The position numbers and the translations under genes were made by a program. Of a stretch of 64,000 nt of DNA, positions 14,531 to 27,000 are shown one piece after another; within the stretch, counting starts at the first letter, position 1; each line of letters starts with the position of its first letter. Below the pieces are notes generated by a model that was not told the origin of the DNA, made no database searches, and saw nothing but the letters and a program-made list of their open reading frames with translations. Source of the stretch: Lophium mytilinum (Eukaryota > Ascomycota > Dothideomycetes > Mytilinidiales > Mytilinidiaceae); contig MU004182.1 of NCBI GenBank assembly GCA_010093605.1, forward strand, positions 1,645,032-1,709,031, written 5' to 3'.

Positions 14531-15984
14531 GTTGTTTGAGTCTTGGAAGCAGAGAAGATATAAAAGAACCTGAAATTTGACGCAGAATGTTCCCCATGAA
14601 GCTGGGGTGCGGGGTTTTATAGGCCCACCCAGTTCATGAAGTCACCCATGGTTAGGCTACGACACGGGACTTCTGGCTCCACACAAGCTAGTACACCGAG
14701 TCATCAACACCCTCAAGTGTTGACAAGTCGACCAACTATTCTCACGATGTCGCTCGAGCAGTCTTCACGGGAAGACCGCATCGAGTCATCGTCAGCCAGC
14801 GGGATGCCTAATCGGGAGTAGTTATCTGATCCCTGACACGCGCCGCATGGTAATTTTTCCGCGAAGCATGCGAAGCTGTGCAGGAAGGGCCGTCTGCCGG
14901 TGCAACCCGAGAATGGAGGCGATGTTTATGACGTGAGTGGTGTCTTGAAGCGAAAGTGGAGAAAACTCGGGGAGGCCCCGTGGGAAAGGCATGCTGGATG
15001 AAGCGTGGTTCGGTGGGGTTTCTCCGTATCTTCAAGGCAGATCCTGGGACTTGGCTAGGTTCGCATTGAGCAGGAACAGCCTACGACCTCCAATGGCCTG
15101 ATGATGGACTCTCTTTAGCGTGATGGAGAGGCTGAAGGGTGCAGGTGTAGTCGGGGGAGAGATCGGCTGGATCGTACGTAGTCGTGGTAGTGCGAAGATA
15201 GAGAAAGTTTCGGGGGAATATCTACCGAATGCCGAGCATTTTGTGGGAGCTCACGCCCCCTTCCGCTTCTCCGTGACTTCTTCACCTTTCATCCAAACTT
15301 AAACGGCTTACAAATTCGAATCCTGCATCATGAGACGAATGCAAAACATGAATTCAGTAAATGCATTCACTTCGCCTCTTCCTACCGCTGTCGTCAAATC
15401 GTCACGTGCGCTATCGCTCTCCACCTCGAGCTGTGTAGAAAGAACATATTAGGAGAGTTGAAAGAAGCCCGTGTCTTGGCTCCGTATATGTATTGCTTTT
15501 ATTTGGTCAAGAGGGACTTATGTAATCTTCTCTGCGTCACGTGATCATGCTATGCAAGCAAGTAACAATCAAAGAATAAAGGGATCATCAAGTTGTCATA
15601 CTCACGGAACTGTACTACCAATTGAAATGCATCAAAGAGCTTCTCATATATGTGACTGAACCTAAGTCAGCCATATTGGGTTTCTGAAACAGGTAGATCT
15701 AGTAGTCACGTAAAGCATTGATTGCCTCATGAACCTAAGGCGCGGGTGGAACACCCGCTCCGTTGTATATTGTCTTACCCAGTATTTGAGAGGGTTTGCC
15801 CGGTCCGTGAACACTCTGGGCACATGCAATGTAGATCTGGGGTAATAAGAGTAGGGATATATGATGAACGAATATAAACGACACAACCACAACTTTACGG
15901 GAACTCGCTTCCTACAAGCCCTCGAACACCAAGTTTTTATTAAAGCGCTAAGCGTCGTCAACATGTACTCTCCTAACCGCCAAA
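14531..15984. other. Intergenic, no gene seen
   Basis: About 1.45 kb upstream of two divergent genes, the sugar porter and the AA9 enzyme. It probably holds both promoters. I see no coding sequence with family resemblance. Confidence 0.55.
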
Positions 15985-16797
15985 ATGGCCCAAAGACTCT
16001 ACTGCCTCGTCCTTCTCCTAATCACCCTCACACCCCTAGCCCACTCCCATGGCCGTATCACCTTCATAACTGCTGAGAACGTCACCTACACAGGATGGGA
16101 TCCCGCCCTTGCCCTTCTCAACACGACTCTCCCGAAAATCCCCGCCTGGTCCGCTTCCAACCTTGGAAACATCTACCTCCCACCCTCCGCATTCAACACT
16201 ACAAACATAACATGCCACTACAACGCGCACCCTGGCCAAGCCCACGTCCGCGTCACAGCCGGGCACACCGTATCCCTCCAATGGAACGAATGGCCGACGT
16301 CGCATAAAGGACCCGTGTTGACGTATCTCGCGCCTTGCAACGGCTCATGCACAACGGTCGATAAAACCCAGCTCGAATTCGTGAAGATAGACGAGCAGGG
16401 GTGGCTGAACCGCTCAGATCCTGAGAACGCGGATTTAGGTGGCACATGGGCGAGTGATGTGTTGATTGCGAACAATTTCACGTGGACGGTGATGCTGCCG
16501 GCGGGTCTGAGGGAGGGGAAATATGTGCTGCGGCATGAAATTATTGCGTTGCATGTCGCGAATGAGACGGATGGGGCACAGGCGTATCCGCAGTGTGTGA
16601 ATCTGGATGTTGCAAAGGGAGAGAGTGCAGTGGGTGAGATGCCGGTAGATGGAGAGGCGGTAAGGGCGCCAAAGTTTTATACGCCGGAGGATCCAGGGAT
16701 TGATGTTGATATTCATCGGAATATCAGTGGATATGCGATCCCGGGACCGCAGTTGTGGAGGTATGCGACGCCAATTCGACAAGAAGGGGAGCCATGA
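15985..16797 (+). CDS. Secreted AA9 lytic polysaccharide monooxygenase
   Basis: Single exon, 270 aa. Residues 1-21 form a hydrophobic signal peptide ending LAHS, so the mature protein starts at His22 (HGRITFI), the first copper ligand of AA9 enzymes. The second ligand is expected in SHKGPVLTYLA. The axial site fits the HEIIALH to QAYPQCVNL block. Several N-x-S/T sites suggest glycosylation. AA9 enzymes oxidatively cleave cellulose or other beta-glucans outside the cell with a copper centre. There is no CBM1 or GPI-like tail. An intronless gene of this size is usual for short AA9 proteins. Confidence 0.93.
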   Translation: MAQRLYCLVLLLITLTPLAHSHGRITFITAENVTYTGWDPALALLNTTLPKIPAWSASNLGNIYLPPSAFNTTNITCHYNAHPGQAHVRVTAGHTVSLQWNEWPTSHKGPVLTYLAPCNGSCTTVDKTQLEFVKIDEQGWLNRSDPENADLGGTWASDVLIANNFTWTVMLPAGLREGKYVLRHEIIALHVANETDGAQAYPQCVNLDVAKGESAVGEMPVDGEAVRAPKFYTPEDPGIDVDIHRNISGYAIPGPQLWRYATPIRQEGEP

Positions 16798-17597
16798 GCC
16801 AGGCTATGCTGGAAATAGAGTGGCAGTTCAACGCCTATTGAGCTGGCCTGGGGAGGTGTCGGGCTTGCTAAAATTGGCGTTTTAACAACATGCCGGAGGA
16901 ACCCAAGTGGTGCGAGGCAAGCGTATATAAGGAGGGAGGACGACTTAAAGCTGCGCTCATATTTTGATATCATAATTTAGGAACAAAGGGATGAAGTAGT
17001 AGGGCGATGAAAAAGTAATCCGGGCCCGTGACGTCGTGCGTAGGCAGCAGTAAGATCGGCAAAAATGAAGTTAGGTGGGCGTGTTCTAAGGGTATATAGT
17101 TCGAAACTTTCGTGGCCTTCCTCAAGTTATAGTGGTGCAGTGGTGCTCTGGTGAAGGCGATTCGGTTCACCTATTCCACCTGGGGCTCACTTGCCTACCT
17201 TGCAACGTTCGCGGCTTGGTACTACCACCGGGGTGGATGTAACTTTTGCATTTTTTTGGTTGCTTGAGTTCAAATCTGCGTGTGGCAACTTCTTTTTCCT
17301 TTTTACATCATGTGATATGGGTTTCCAAAAGTTTAAACGTCAATTTCCATGGAGTGGAAGCTAAGAAGTTATGTCACTAACCGACACGAGAGGGTAACAG
17401 TCACGATGAGTACAGTGCCTAGGTACCGGTCTGCACACACTCCCTCGCCACCGTCCGAGATCCTTCTGTGCACTACTAGATATCCAAATTAGATGTAGAT
17501 TTCTAGAGAGCAGAAAGCAGATTTTATCGAAGCGATTCTAGTTAGGCTATCCTGTCGCCGCTCGGGGTGGTTTAACGTATTATCAGAAATCCGACAT
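16798..17597. other. Intergenic, no gene seen
   Basis: Between the AA9 stop and the stop of the SET protein, which are convergent. Expected to hold two 3' ends; no feature recognised. Confidence 0.55.
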
Positions 17598-19884
17598 TTA
17601 CGAACGGCTTTCCTCGTCTCCATCATGACGCTCGCCAGCTTCCCACACGCATCGCTCACAACGACAGTCGCCGCCGAGAGCACCAGCAGCCCACTCTCGC
17701 CTTTCCTTTACCGGCAGTCGAATATCACAGTAATGACTGAGTAGTTCTTCGCCCTTCTTGATACCAGTAACCGTTCGTGCTTCTTTTCCCTTCCAAGCCA
17801 CCCGCTTCTCTTTCGTCCAGAACTTTATGCTACCTTCCCACTCCCAAGCAACGTTCGGATCGCAGCTGTGGTTAGCGAGACACCACATAGGGTGAACGGC
17901 ACCAGTCTCGGGCTTTCCATCTAGACCCTGTCGAGCAGAGGCCGTCCCTCGGAACTTTGCATACAGGGTGTTGAATACCCATGGGTCGTAACGCGGACTC
18001 TGAGTGAATATGTTGACGTCCATCTTTTCTAATAAGTGAAGTGGCGTCTGTATATTCATTTCAAATGAAAATGGGAGAGTTTTAGGAATACCTCCAAAAC
18101 TGCCGCATGGTTCTTCGTCTTTGCCAGTCTGGTATAGTCGGTCAAGCGGTAGTCCGTGGTAGTCTCCCCATATGTACTTGATCTCCTTGACTTCCAGGGG
18201 ATGTATATCTTGAGTCTCCGCCATGGAGAGGACACGTAGGAGGAGCAGGGAATAAAGAAAATCCGCCGCTTCGGTAGCAGGAACAGTCTTGGAGATAATG
18301 TCCACGACGGCGCCACATACTGCGGGATGGTAGGACTCTTGGGCCAGATCGTGACACTCCTGGCTGCAAAAGAATACGTCGTCGCATTCCTCGCAGCAGA
18401 TTGACTGCTCGGGGCTCGAATTTTCGTCCAGATCCAGCGCAGTGGTCGTGATCTTTGGTAACTTGATGCTACAAGCGTCACAAAAAAAATCATGTAGCCG
18501 CGTGATCCCGGTCACCATAGACTTTTCATTAAGAATTATCTCACCGGGAGAGATGTCTTCTTTGGCAAAGATGCCAAGCTGCTGATCAAACTCCGTCGAA
18601 GCATCTGAATATTGTTCCCTAATCACAATACTAAGCTTACATTTTTGGGGTACTTATGGGGCTGTTATACCGGTCGATTAGTGGACTCTTCTAATAATGA
18701 CTTCACTTACCCTATGAGTGATGTTTTTGGAATAGAGAGAACAGGGAGTTTCACTGCGAGAACTTCTAACTTCGGGGCGACCTTGGTCATCTCATGATTT
18801 AGGAAATCTATGCTGGTGGAGGAGTATCGATCGGGCTCGTGATCGTTCCATGGGTAAAGCTCTCGACGCACAAGTCCGCGATCCGGGTAGTCCTCTTTGC
18901 CGAACCCGTCCGCGTCTATATCTTTAGAACGCAAGTATGAAGATACTTCTAAAGCAAGTTTATCCCGAAGAACTAAAATCTTTTCGTCGTCTGGGAACGA
19001 CTTCAGAGCCATCGAACTGTAGGTGGAAGCGCTCTTTAGACAGCCACAAAGCATCAAGCATTCGACCAGGAGAGGATATCTACATTTACTTAGCTAACTT
19101 TCCGGGTTCTGTTTAGGAGCGGCGATTAATCAACTAGCTGGCTAAAGTTGCAATTTCCCTTACGGTGTCCTGGGTCATCTGGAATGGTTGAGATATCGCC
19201 TCGAAGAGACTAGACTGGAACAGCAGTAGAAGAAAATTTCTCTTACGAAGCTCTAGACCAATACTTTCTCGCCCATATCACGACGTCTTCATCAGTGACT
19301 TTGGGATCATCTGCTGGTTGCAATGCCTGGAAACCAGACAGGTCGTGCTTGTGGTCATTGACGTAGCCTGAATCCGGAGATATACCATTTTTGATTAAGC
19401 TCTTGATGCTCGAGCATGCGGCTTCTAATGCCTCTTCATGGTACTCGCCACCTTCTTCTAACACTTCGTCTATAAGAAGCAGGGCTTTGTAAGTTTCGCC
19501 AACAGCAAGATCAGGATATCCAAGACGCTTATATGCTCGTGCTAGTCGAATGCGAACATCCACGTCGTACGGAGCTTCAAGAAGGCATCGTTGAAGCTCT
19601 CTTATGTCTGTCAGTGCTCGACGATAGGCAGCGCGGGGCGTTTGTCCGTTCGCTCCCTGCTTCCAGATCAGGGCAGGGACTCCAAGAGGAAGATTGTCAC
19701 CGACCGTATCCTGCCTAGCGGCTGATGGCTGAATTGTAGGCCCGTCTTTATCTGTGTCCAGAAAATTTGCCTCATCTACTTGCTTTGCCAGCTGGTCGAT
19801 ATGCCTGTCCATGCTGGGGTTGTATGCAGGAGAGAAGGTGTCGAAAAGTTCAAAATCTCGAAGGCGGGAAAATTTCCGCGGCAC
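17598..19884 (-). CDS. TPR-MYND-SET domain protein (SMYD-like lysine methyltransferase)
   Basis: Model: exons 19884-19247, 19079-18711 and 18630-17598, 679 aa. The first exon has TPR-like helices (CLLEAPYDVDVRIRLARAYKRLGYPDLA). Exon 3 starts the SET domain with GIFAKEDISPGEII. A MYND-type zinc finger is inserted in it (CDAC, CCEEC, FCSQEC, HPAVC). The SET core follows with NHSCDPN at about residue 590 and GEELLSHYCDIRLPVKER. A Cys-rich post-SET (CRCERC) completes the methyl-donor pocket. The domain order matches SMYD enzymes with an added N-terminal TPR region. Target protein unknown. Its start codon lies 127 bp from that of the divergent LisH/WD40 gene. Introns are 167 and 80 bp. Confidence 0.85.
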
Positions 19885-20011
19885 TTCGGGAGACCCCTGC
19901 GCCGATCCATCTCGACATCATCGTCGCCATCATTCGCCGACTCTCCCCCATCTCTCACCCCATATCTCTCGACCCCGAGGTCCTTTAAATTCAGTCGCCA
20001 CCTGTACCAGC
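19885..20011. promoter_or_regulatory. Short shared promoter between divergent genes
   Basis: Only 127 bp separate the predicted start codons of the TPR-SET gene (minus) and the LisH/WD40 gene (plus). The interval is pyrimidine-rich on the plus strand with no obvious TATA box. If both starts are right, 5' UTRs and promoters overlap and a bidirectional promoter is likely. Confidence 0.45.
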
Positions 20012-21553
20012 ATGTCTATTTCTGCGGCCACCCTCGTTGCTCGCTATCTCCGAGCCAATGATTATAGTGGTGTAGGCAGCCTCCGATAGGCCCTCAACAT
20101 TCACTGACAGAAGCGGTTGCATACAGACACTGGCAGCGTTCCTGAATGAGGCGGGACTTCCACTGGATACTGGCGCGAACGCTACCGACGGCCTGACGAT
20201 CGAGAAGATCCTCGAGGAGAAGAAGACATATGACCTGAGCGTCAACTTCGAGAAGCTTGGTGTTGGAGACGAGGAGACGGGATGGCGAAAACCTTGTGAG
20301 ATCCTCCACCTATATCTAGGGCCGTCTAGGAAGGAGACACATGGCTCTAATACTCAGCAGCCCCATCCACACCAACTGTAGTCACCACCCTCCCGTCCAA
20401 TTCGAATATCCTACACGCGACCGTGCACCAACTCGCTCTTCCCGAAGCCTCTTCCCCTACCTCTTTCCTCCTGTCCAGCACTGCAGATCGACGATTGAAC
20501 GTGATAGGGCCAGACTTTGAGTCTTTTGATGTGCTCCGATCCTACACACACCTGCAGGATGCCCCCATACTTGATTGCGTTGTTCTAGACGCTCATCACA
20601 TCTTAATCTCAAGCATGTCCGGACGAATCAAGCTGTTCGACCTTAATTCCGAGGCTGTGCTGGACGAGCGGCGAGACCACACCAAGTATGTCGTCCGACT
20701 AGCTAGCTGGCAGCGTGCTGGCGAGACCTATGTAGCCAGTGCTGGCTGGGACACAAAGGTCTTCGTGTACCACATGGGTGTTGGAGAAAATCGAGATCTC
20801 AAGATCGGAGAGCCCATTGCGACCCTAGAACTACCCAGCAACCCAGAAGCACTTCTTTTCGTTGAGCATCCCGAGTCATCTAGGCCCCTGCTGCTTCTCT
20901 CCAGACGAGACTCAACGTTTCTCTATTACTACGCAGTACCTAGGCCCGAGGACCGTTCTCGCGAGCTAGTTCTAATTGGCAAGCAAAACCTCGCACCGCA
21001 TTCAAACGCTTGGCTGGCGTTCACGCCTGCGGCACTTGCAATCTGCCCTACAGACACCTCGATTCTGGCGGTTTCTACCTCGGCTGTCCCTCACATGAAG
21101 CTCATTATCGTCAGGCTTCTTCTACCTCCATATGTTGACCCGTCTGGTGTGAGTGGAGAGCGTTCCCCAGAGTCTAGCCTGGGTCTGCAGGAAGCGCATA
21201 CGACGCAAGCTGCTCAAGCCCGAGCTGCTTTGGTTGTACAAGACCGTGAAGAAGCTGCAATCCTAGTCCAAAGCAACACGTTAGCACCCCAGACTCAGTA
21301 CTCAACCCCAGCGCTCGCGTGGCGACCAGATGGAAGTGGCGTGTGGGTGAATAGTGATGACGGCGTCATCCGCGGCATTGAGGTATCAACAGGAAAGATC
21401 ATCGTTACCTTAGAAGGCCACCAAGCCGGCTCGAAGATACGTTGCCTATGGGCGGGGAGACTTCGCCGCCCAGGCGCTGACGGCCAGGAGAAGGAGGAGG
21501 AATGGGTTGTCAGCGGCGGATTCGACCGGAAACTCATAGTTTGGAAGCCGTAG
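20012..21553 (+). CDS. LisH/WD40 repeat protein
   Basis: Model: exons 20012-20069, 20137-20295 and 20358-21553, 470 aa. The spliced N-terminus SAATLVARYLRANDYSGAF has the LisH dimerisation pattern and is followed by a helical LTIEKILEEKKTYDL segment. The rest is a WD40 propeller with repeats ending in patterns such as SGRIKLFDL, AGWDTKVFVYH, DDGVIRGIEVSTGKII and, last, SGGFDRKLIVWKP. It is probably a scaffold in a ubiquitin-ligase or other complex; its partner is not visible. Introns are 67 and 62 bp. The protein contains a long insertion before the last two blades. Confidence 0.82.
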
Positions 21554-22919
21554 ACCATGTCAAGACCCCGGGTCTCACAGCCATGCCCAGGCAGGGTTCA
21601 AGGTGTACTACTGTGGCACGGAATCCGCTTTCCACGAGAGACTTGACCCAAGCCTCTGGAAGAGTGTTACGCTCACGTGACCTGAAGCCGACTAGTTGCA
21701 GTATCAGCGGTGTCCGCTATCTGACTATGACAACAGCTGATGTAGGGTCGGCAGCTTGACCGCTTGGTCAAGCGTAGCAGCGTAATCGGATATGGTCCTC
21801 TTGCATATTTTACCTGCGCGTTCACTCCACTCTCTTGGTGCAAGCAATGGTCCTGTTGCAGGTGGTCTGGTATCGCGCTTCGACCTCATTCGTTGGATCT
21901 TAGGTGGCTTCCGTTCATGTCTCAGTTCTCGGCGACAGATTAGGCCTTCGACACGCAGTACTTCAGTTACCAAATCTGTCGCTGAAATCCATGCCGAACA
22001 TGCCGCTTCATTACGGTCGCCTAACTCCGAATTAGAAGCAGTTCTGGTGATAGCCTTTGGTTCCACTTGTGGAAAGCCGCATGTTAATACCATCATCTGT
22101 GGAAGATCTTCCCTGTTTTACCGAGGAGGCTTTTTCTGGGACTCTCATTCCTAAAACGTACATAGAGAAGAGGGCACGGAAGATGAGGTGGTTGAAAATG
22201 GCCTTGGTTCCGTCAGTATGGTAAGGGTGCTGTGGTTGCATGGGTGGCTTTTTGCACTCCTACCCCGGACTTGGAAGACCTTGCACTGTGGCGTGCGCTA
22301 TAAATCCTATCTTGCTGCGCGCAAGACTATGGCAAGTCAGATGTCCATACCAAAGCAAACATAGCGGCGCGGCTAGTTGATCACCTCCTTGTCTCCACCT
22401 TTTCCGATCTAGACTTGCTCGGTGCACCTGAGATTGGTTCTTGGCAGCAATGCCTAGTACATCTCGCTTGGGCCAGGACAGTTTTATCACAAATGTGCAA
22501 GTCGAACGATGCTTTGATGGGCAGGTCAGGCGCGTGGTTAGCTGCCTGCGCGTCCGGCATGGCGGCATGCAAGCCTATTCGGATAGAGACCGCTGTCGTA
22601 GCCACAATAACTTTGCGATATGGAGTGAGCTGGTCACTGCTCTCCCTAGCTGGGCTGAGTGCATCCCTGGTCAGGTATATAAGTACCGCCATCCATCGCG
22701 ATGCTTGTTCACTGTCGAGTATACTTTTCAAGTCCTGATTTCTCTTCTCTGGGAGCCATTTAGATCATCTTCCTCTCTTTGTTGGCGGCTTATTCCTATC
22801 GGCACACTTTGTCTCAGGGCTCACGGACGATTTTACTCGTACCTTTACATCCACAGCATACTACTCGTGGGCTATATCCCTGACTACCTCGCATAGCATC
22901 GTCATCGATCTATATCAAT
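21554..22919. other. Intergenic, no gene seen
   Basis: About 1.4 kb between the WD40 stop and the RRM start. Several overlapping open frames of about 100 codons have no motif and no agreement between strands. Confidence 0.5.
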
Positions 22920-24041
22920 ATGCCTCGATCCGGATCGCAGTCACAGTCTAGAGGTTCTGAGAATGAGGAGCATTTCATCTGGGTGTCAGGAGTAAGGTTG
23001 ATTACCTCCACAAACTCGGCTTTACTGACTGATGTTCTAGCTTCCACCCAATTGGACATGGCAGCACTTGAAAGACTATGTCCGCGGCTCGATCGTTAAC
23101 CAGCCTAGGTGGACCGAAGTCATTGAAGCACGACCCGGACTGCGTGAAGGTTACTTCAGAGTGGTCGGAAGAAAAGATGCCGACCTAGCCTACAGCAAGT
23201 CACTAGTAGCTTTCAAACCCGTTTCTTCAGCTAACAATCAATATAGATCGATTTGCAGACCCAGGCGTCAATGCCAACATAATGCTGGTACACGAGTGGG
23301 AACTCTCTCGAGATGGTGCCCAGCCGAAGCTGGTCCGTTGCAATTGCTCATCCCGGCACCGTGGCATAGAGCCAGGCTCGCATAGCCCCCGACGAAGCGG
23401 CATCGACCTGAACGTCATTACTCGGACCATGATGAGCACAACGGCCATGAATATTCCCGTTACTGCTGCCCCCATGGCAGTCTCATACGGATACCCCGCA
23501 GCGCATGCTGGATACTACGCGACGTATACCACGCAAACAGCCCAGTACGGCTATGCGGCTCCCACTGCGCCAGTCGCTGCAGTACCACGACGCGCTCTCA
23601 TGGCCCAGACGCCAGCATACTCGATCACATCCAACGGTCTCCCTGTCAACATCAGCAATGGGGTAGTCCGCACCGAATCTCGAGGCATCTTCATCACTGG
23701 CTTGAGCTATTCTTGTTCCGAAGCGGAGTTGCGAGCGCTTTTGGAGAGCTACGGCTCGATGCCCTTAAGCTGTGTCCTGTCGCGGGACCAGACAACTGGC
23801 AAGTCCAAAGGCTGTGCGACGGCGCAGTTCGCGAGCGCAGCAGAGGCTCAAGTTGCGGTCAAGAAACTAGACAGAGTCCAGCACATGGGCAAGACTCTTG
23901 CGGTACGGCACGACAAGGACGCGACGTCAGTGGGCCAGCCGCAGGGGCCCGTAATCGCCAATGGATCGACGGGGTACAGAGTAAGTGCAGCATGGCGCCA
24001 TCCAACAGGCAGAGCGCGGCACTGACGGAACACAGTCGTAG
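22920..24041 (+). CDS. RNA-recognition-motif protein
   Basis: Model: exons 22920-22991, 23041-23194, 23247-23980 and 24036-24041, 321 aa. The first two exons give MPRSGSQSQSRG then HFIWVSGLPPNWTWQHLKDY. The join to RFADPGVNANIMLVHEWEL works only with a GC-AG intron (23195-23246, donor GCAAGT). The RRM is near the C-terminus: RNP2-like GIFITGL at about residue 221 and RNP1-like SKGCATAQF. Between the two lies a Tyr/Ala/Pro-rich low-complexity stretch, common in RNA-granule proteins. A last intron with good signals puts only Ser-stop in exon 4; without it the frame ends at 24025. Role in mRNA binding is inferred from the fold. Confidence 0.75.
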
Positions 24042-27000
24042 ATGGGCGGCGGCACTGGCGGCATCTGGCATGGGGGGCTTTGTTAGCGAGGGAGCGTGGA
24101 GACGCGTGGAATGGGATTGACGTCTGCAGGTGTCCGAGGGCGCGCGCTGGCAGTCCCTTGGTCGTGCCAGGTACTCCCGCAGCCGCCAGAGATTAGCGGC
24201 AGGCTCTTGCAGACAGTTCGCCGCCCGGCATGCCGGATCCAGCTGTTCGGGATGCCGTTCTCGAGAAGATGAAGTATTTCGTTTGGTCTACAATAATGTC
24301 CTCGCCGTGTTTCGAATTTCTATCTCTGTGCCACTTTACTCCGGGCAAAAGCTGCCTTGTGACGCGAGAAATAAGGGCCAACGCGGTCGATGGCCATGAT
24401 GGTGTCCAGAAACGTGCTTTTGCGACAAGGGTCTTTCCCTGCAGAACATCTGCTTTTGCTCCACCCTCGATGCAGCTCAATCGCGGCGGTCCAACGGCTG
24501 CTCGCGCCTGTGGACAAGACTCGTCGGGAAGGCCAGCCTCGCAGGCGCCTCTACACCACCAACCCGAAAAGGCTTCTCGCGGAAGCATCCCATTGACTGG
24601 CCTCCTTTACTCCCAAGCAGGCTGCTCCAATAGACAGTATGCCATCACGCTCTTTTGCGGGCTGTTTCAGCCATCTTCTCCCAGCCAGCCGGTCCGCCCG
24701 CTTGCTTTCCCTACGTCGCTTGGCCCTGTTGACAGCATCGTTGGATGATGTTAAGCCGCACTGTCGTCAGGCTGCCCAGGCCTGTGTGCCCGCCGACTCC
24801 CCCGCAGCGATCATTGCAGAGTACCGGCCGCGGGGAGACGAGACTCGACGAATTCTCCTCAGGCACACAGCACGGGTAGTACGTGCATAACAGCAACATC
24901 AGTCGCAGTCTGGCGTCGCCGCCTTGTCCCCACGTATCCGCATCTACTAGAGCCCTCGAGACAGCGCTACCGGCACATTTCCCCCTTCCGAACAGCTTCC
25001 TATTGGACGCTGCAACTGTCACTTCTTTCGGGCGACAGTGAGCGGGACCCGATGCACTGGTCGCTGCTAGTACGCTATTGGAGGGCTACTAACGTTTCTG
25101 CTCCCTCTCAGTGGCCGTCAGAGATGACTCGCAGCCGCCACCAGATCAAACGTTCGGACATCCTCGGTGCATCTACACTGGGATCACCCCGCAATTCAAT
25201 CTAAGATCTGAGAGGCCAGCTATACGAGCGTGGCTGCGCCAAAGCCTCCTTACTGGACCCATGCACCGCATCCCGTCTCGGCATGCCGGCCTATCAGAAC
25301 CCGAAATATCTCACCACATCGACTTGTTGCCGTTTCCCCATCATATACTCCAAGCTTCCACTCGAGGGGCCGGACCCTGCCCACGGCGACCCCCATCTCC
25401 TGCAGCTAACACGCGCTTTCTGCAGATCGCTAGCAGAGTACACACCCACGCGCCCCTTCCAGAAGGTGGCTTCATGGCCACGATGAATTGGCTCTTTTCC
25501 GGACTGACAGGTCGCTCAGCGGATCACGGAAGATTCAGGGTGAGCAAATAGATCGGAACTCCGAGATCCACCGTATCAGCCATACTACTCTAAGTAACCG
25601 GCCGGAGGCGCCCAGGTCAACGCCAATTTCTCTGCATTATGTCTCCGGCACACGCTACTTGCGCTTACATGCTCAAGCCCTTGCTGGAGCACTCAGACGG
25701 AACGGAGTCTCCTCTATCCGTTCACCGCTGACATCCCGCGTTGGTCTCTGCGGTACTTCCACCGTCCAATCACCATGTGCTTGCTGTTAAGCTCGTGTTG
25801 GACAGCTTCGAAAGAGCATTCCCCGCGTTCTTCCCCCTGCTGGATCTGGAAGCAGAAGCAATACTTATTTGTATGACGCCACTATACATCGGGGCAAAAG
25901 CTGGCTATCTAAGCTGTGCTGCCTCGCTGTCAAACCACACCCAGTCCTGTGGGGAGCATATGAACAACAAGCGAGTTCAAGGTCGTGTAACTTGCCACGA
26001 ACCCCACTCCGTGCCGATACCACCAGTGTGCCGAAGCCTTTGCCGATGTGTGAAGGACCATTGGCCTACTGTGCCGTGTCTCTTTTGTACCCTATGTTTC
26101 AGCCGGCCGAGAGTCGCCAGACTCTAAAAGCGTAGACCCGGCGTAGCGTCACTGCGTCGAATGTTGTAAGCAACGGTCCGTGCATGGTACGGAAGCTTCG
26201 CTAAGGCCAAAACTCTCTATCGAATATCCTGCTCTACTTTGTCGTAACCTTTTGCTACTGGGTACTCGTAGTACGTTGAGGGTCTAGCAAAGACGACGTT
26301 TCGCCTCGGCATCAAGACCACTGAAACCATCTGGCCTCGGCACAATCTCATATTATAACAGGGAGAGTACTCAAGAGAACCTTTCAAGAAGCCCTCAGAA
26401 CCTGCCAAGTCTCTTTCTACTCCTGGCCGCCGCCAAATGTACATATGTCTTCCATGCTCAAAGACCAACCAAAGCTCCTTCTTTTTCTCAACGTCACCAC
26501 TCGGGACCCCTTTTCCTATTCTAGCCTCTTCATCCCTTTGTTTGCTATCTCAAAGCCCTCTTCTCGGATTTTACGCCCATCTCGTCATCATCAGCTGTCA
26601 GATCTCTACGCTCCCGACGCGACCGTCAGCCAACTCTTTGCCTCAGCCAGCCTCCCCGCCCGCCACGCGGGACACGAAGTCAACGACATGCACCTCGGGC
26701 AGCGGGACAGCGGGGAATCGGTTCCACCGCCAAACACTGGACGTTCGTCTACATAGCCCGCTATGCTGCACGCCATGGGCGGCTCAAGAACGCACGTCTG
26801 GACGCGTTAGGGCATCCTTTCCACGGATCTGCAAGAGGGGAATGCACGAGATTTTACGCACGCGATGAGACGGATAGGGGTGCCTGCAAGGTCGATCCCC
26901 TGCGACGATGGTCCCATTCCTGCGTCGATGAGCTGGCTCTTGCTCGCAGAGCTGCAAATTTGGTTCGGTGCGTGGACAGGAAGCTACCGCATCGAAAACT

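Noticed and set aside
17255-17290. GTTCAAATC word as the T-arm of a tRNA
   Set aside because: No matching acceptor, D or anticodon arms around it.
25111-25551. 146-codon frame as a gene
   Set aside because: No domain, poor codon pattern, overlapping alternatives in other frames.
26437-26868. 143-codon pyrimidine-rich frame as a secreted cysteine-rich protein
   Set aside because: The hydrophobic start is a composition effect of the pyrimidine tract; no conserved cysteine pattern.
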